From the NCBI GenBank assembly GCA_002343325.1, contig DDSG01000186.1, positions 1 to 24,877 on the forward strand: DNA of 24,877 nucleotides. Reading direction: 5' to 3'. The notes under the pieces are model-generated. The model searched no databases and had not been told where the DNA came from. It saw only the letters and a program-made list of their open reading frames with translations. Numbering within the stretch: the stretch's first letter is position 1; every line of letters begins with the position of its first letter. The translations under genes were made by a program, and so were the position numbers. Shown piece after piece: positions 22,585-24,877 of the stretch. Source of the stretch: Phycisphaerales bacterium UBA2396. Lineage in GTDB: Bacteria; Planctomycetota; Phycisphaerae; Phycisphaerales; UBA1924.

Positions 22585-24877
22585 ATGCGCCATGACACTT
22601 TCGCCGTGCTCGTCTCCCTCGTCGCCTCCGCCGGGCTCGCCCAGGCCCAGGCCCTGCCGATCGTCGAGGTCACCAAGGACAACACCACCATCACCGCCTC
22701 GTGCATCGTCAAGATCCCGCGAGGCGCGGTGATCCGTGACGAGGACGGCAACGGCGTCATCCACATCGCCGCCCCCGACATTGTGGTCGAATTCGCCCCC
22801 GACAGCGAACTCTGGGGCGGCCCGCGCCCCGCAGACGACCCTTCCGGCCCCTGGGACCGCTACACGGGGACGGGCATCCGCATCGACGGACATCGCGGCG
22901 TCACCCTCCGCAACATCCGCGTGCACGGGTTCAAGGTCGGCGTCTGGGCCACCAAGACCGACGCGCTCACCGTCGAAGCCGCCGACCTCTCCGACAATTT
23001 CCGCCAGCGCCTCCGCTCGACGCCAGCCGCCGAGGACGGGGCCGACTGGCTCTACCCCCACCGCAACGACAACGACGAATGGGCGAAGAACTACGGCGGC
23101 TCACTCTTCGTCAAGGACTCAACCGGAGCCACGATCCGCGACGTGCGCGTCCGCCGAGGACAGAACGGCATTCTCCTCACCAACGTCACCAACTCCAAGA
23201 TCTACGACAACGACTGCTCCTTCATCTCCGGGTGGGGGCTCGCGATGTTCCGATCCTCCGGCAACACCATCACCCGCAACGCCTTTGACTTCTGCGTCCG
23301 CGGGCACGTCGAAGGCGTCTACAACCGCGGCCAGGATTCCGCAGGAATCCTCATGTTCGAGCAGTGCTCCAACAACATCGTCGCCCAGAACTCCGCCACG
23401 CATGGCGGCGACGGCATCTTCGGCTTCGCCGGGCTCGAGGCACTCAACGGCGAGGGCGCCCCCGCCGGCTTTGACCACACCCGCAAAGGCTGCAACGACA
23501 ACCTCTTCATCGACAACGACCTCTCCTACGCACCCGCGCACGGCCTCGAAATGACCTTCTCCTTCGGGAACCTCATCCTCCGAAACCGCATGGTCGAGAA
23601 CGCGATCTGCGGCATCTGGGGCGGCTACTCCCAGGACACGCTCATCGCCCAGAACACCTTTGCCGGCAACGGAGGCATGGCCTACGGGCTCGAACGCGGC
23701 GGCGTCAACATCGAGCACGGCTCGGGCAACCTCATCCTCGCCAACCGCTTCGAGAACAACAAGTGTGCCGTCCACCTCTGGTCCGATCCCCACGGCGACT
23801 TCGAATCCAAGACCTGGGGCAAGGCCAACTACAAGGGCGTCGTCGGCAACGTGCTCGCCGGCAACACCTTCGTCATCAACAGCGAGCACCCCTTCAAAAA
23901 CCTCCGCGAAGGTCAGAAGCTGATCGCCCTCCAACTCCGGCAGGAGGCCCCGGGCAAGGTTCGTGCCACAACCTACTCCCGGAACACCGTCGAGATCGAC
24001 GCCGCCTCGGGAGTTGAGTTCCAGTTCGACCAGGGCATCGAGGTCGATCCGGACGCCTCCGCCCCGGCCTACGACATCCCGCCCTACACCGCACTCGGAC
24101 GGTCCAACCCCGTCGGCGCCCGTGCGTCGCTCCGCGGCCGCGACAAGATCATCATGGATGAATGGGGCCCGTGGGACCATGCCTCCCCGATGATCCGCAC
24201 CCTCACCAAGACCGGCGGCACCCACACCTTCCAGGTTCTAGGCGCTCAGGCCGCCACACTCTCGCTCGAAGGTCAGCCGCAGCGCCGATTCGTGTCGCCC
24301 AAGGACGGCGGTCCCATCGTGATCCCCATCGAAGCCCCCGCGGGAACCAGCGTCTTCGCCTATAAGGGCACCATCAACGCCGGCGGGATCTCCAGGCCGA
24401 TCGCCGGCACCATGATCGCCGGGAGCTGGAAGACCTCCTTCTTCACCTGGACCCCCGAAACCGACCCGCGCGAACGCATCGACGCCTGGCGCGCCCTGGC
24501 CGCCAACGCCCCCGCCGTCTCGCTCGACGCTCTCAAGCTCGACTACGGCATGGGCGGGCCCCGCGATCAGGCCTTCGCCAAGGACAAGCGCGATGCCTTC
24601 CCCGCCAACGACCGCTTCGGGATGATCGCCACCACCACCCTCAAGCTCCCCAAGGGCTCGTGGAAGTTCTCCACGCTCTCCGACGATGGGATCCGCGTCC
24701 TCGTCAACGGCAAGCCCGTTATCGAGAACTGGACCTGGCACGCCCCCACCCGCGACACCGGAACCTTCATCCAGCCCGAAGACGCCGAAGTCACCGTCAC
24801 CGTCGAGCACTTCGAGATCGACGGCTTCTCCGTCCTCAACCTCGACATCGAACCCCTCAAGCTCCCCAAGGGCTCGT
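22585..24877 (+). CDS. Secreted right-handed beta-helix protein with PA14-like domain (partial, more than 764 aa)
   Basis: The frame is open from ATG 22585 to the window edge, so the 3' end is missing. Residues 1-22 are a Sec signal peptide (MRHDTFAVLV, then an Ala-Gln-Ala site before LPIVEVT). Residues about 30-450 show repeated short strands with Asn ladders (GVTLRNIRVHGF, NSKIYDNDCSFI, GNTITRNAFDF, NNIVAQNSA, NLILRNRMVEN, DTLIAQNTF, NLILANRFENN), typical of right-handed parallel beta-helices (NosD/pectate-lyase type). After a beta-sandwich-like stretch (500-640), a PA14-like domain begins near 650: KGSWKFSTLSDDGIRVLVNGKPV and ENWTWH, with the SDDG motif. A carbohydrate-related role (polysaccharide binding or lysis) is plausible from this architecture but not shown. 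LKLPKGS occurs twice, 72 residues apart. Confidence 0.85.
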   Translation, partial: MRHDTFAVLVSLVASAGLAQAQALPIVEVTKDNTTITASCIVKIPRGAVIRDEDGNGVIHIAAPDIVVEFAPDSELWGGPRPADDPSGPWDRYTGTGIRIDGHRGVTLRNIRVHGFKVGVWATKTDALTVEAADLSDNFRQRLRSTPAAEDGADWLYPHRNDNDEWAKNYGGSLFVKDSTGATIRDVRVRRGQNGILLTNVTNSKIYDNDCSFISGWGLAMFRSSGNTITRNAFDFCVRGHVEGVYNRGQDSAGILMFEQCSNNIVAQNSATHGGDGIFGFAGLEALNGEGAPAGFDHTRKGCNDNLFIDNDLSYAPAHGLEMTFSFGNLILRNRMVENAICGIWGGYSQDTLIAQNTFAGNGGMAYGLERGGVNIEHGSGNLILANRFENNKCAVHLWSDPHGDFESKTWGKANYKGVVGNVLAGNTFVINSEHPFKNLREGQKLIALQLRQEAPGKVRATTYSRNTVEIDAASGVEFQFDQGIEVDPDASAPAYDIPPYTALGRSNPVGARASLRGRDKIIMDEWGPWDHASPMIRTLTKTGGTHTFQVLGAQAATLSLEGQPQRRFVSPKDGGPIVIPIEAPAGTSVFAYKGTINAGGISRPIAGTMIAGSWKTSFFTWTPETDPRERIDAWRALAANAPAVSLDALKLDYGMGGPRDQAFAKDKRDAFPANDRFGMIATTTLKLPKGSWKFSTLSDDGIRVLVNGKPVIENWTWHAPTRDTGTFIQPEDAEVTVTVEHFEIDGFSVLNLDIEPLKLPKGS
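24638..24661 (+). repeat. 24-base direct repeat, copy 1
   Basis: Identical to 24854-24877, at a 216-base offset (72 codons, in frame), coding for the LKLPKGS segment of the PA14-like region. Confidence 0.9.
24854..24877 (+). repeat. 24-base direct repeat, copy 2, at the window end
   Basis: Exact second copy of 24638-24661. The sequence stops exactly at the last shared base, so the true repeat may extend further. Confidence 0.9.

Noticed and set aside
1..24877. CRISPR arrays, tRNA/rRNA genes, insertion sequences, prophage genes
   Set aside because: No regularly spaced repeats, cloverleaf-type sequence, terminal inverted repeats, transposase or phage structural gene was found by reading.

Overview
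This is a GC-rich (roughly two-thirds G+C by eye), densely coded window with no RNA gene, CRISPR array, insertion sequence or phage gene that I can recognise. The closest guess is the Planctomycetota, probably a Phycisphaerae-like lineage. The reasons are a pseudopilin with a C-terminal FADG motif beside a MauE-type gene, a large right-handed beta-helix/PA14 secreted protein, and an enlarged LigA. This is inference from gene content only.

Layout. 1-2526 (+): a promoter and three genes for exported or membrane proteins: a small protein with 12 cysteines in its mature part, an anchored unknown protein, and a MauE/DoxX-like membrane domain fused in frame to a type IV pseudopilin. 2560-4491: a divergent pair made of a beta-CASP metallo-beta-lactamase RNase (-) and the ribosome-rescue hydrolase ArfB (+). 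4506-9821 (-): a four-gene arginine/ornithine catabolic cluster, transcribed in the order class-III aminotransferase, astA, astD, ureohydrolase. 9918-13817 (+): a full-length HrpA DEAH helicase. 13863-14747 (-) yggS and 14875-15354 (+) a peroxiredoxin, divergent from a 127-base spacer. 15359-16533 (-): a CYTH-domain protein translationally coupled to an unknown anchored protein. 16559-18733 (+): a two-gene ABC exporter. 18740-21070 (-) ligA and 21132-22076 (+) a FolD homologue, divergent. 22182-22496 (+) tatA. 22585 to the window end (+): a secreted beta-helix/PA14 protein, cut by the window edge.

How the genes fit together. The clearest pathway is the AST-like cluster: its gene order matches the enterobacterial astCADBE order, except that a ureohydrolase sits where astB would be and astE is absent from the window. 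This suggests a variant that removes the guanidino group as urea. Most other units are housekeeping: RNA decay and rescue, DNA ligation, protein export, PLP homeostasis and peroxide removal.

The most unusual points are (i) the MauE-pseudopilin fusion beside a 12-cysteine exported peptide, (ii) the AST cluster with a ureohydrolase in the AstB place, (iii) a FolD homologue with three substituted active-site positions (Lys to Gln, Gln to His, Asp to Glu), and (iv) a recurring TAnnnT hexamer 5-6 bases before the start codon of several first genes, which points to leaderless transcription.
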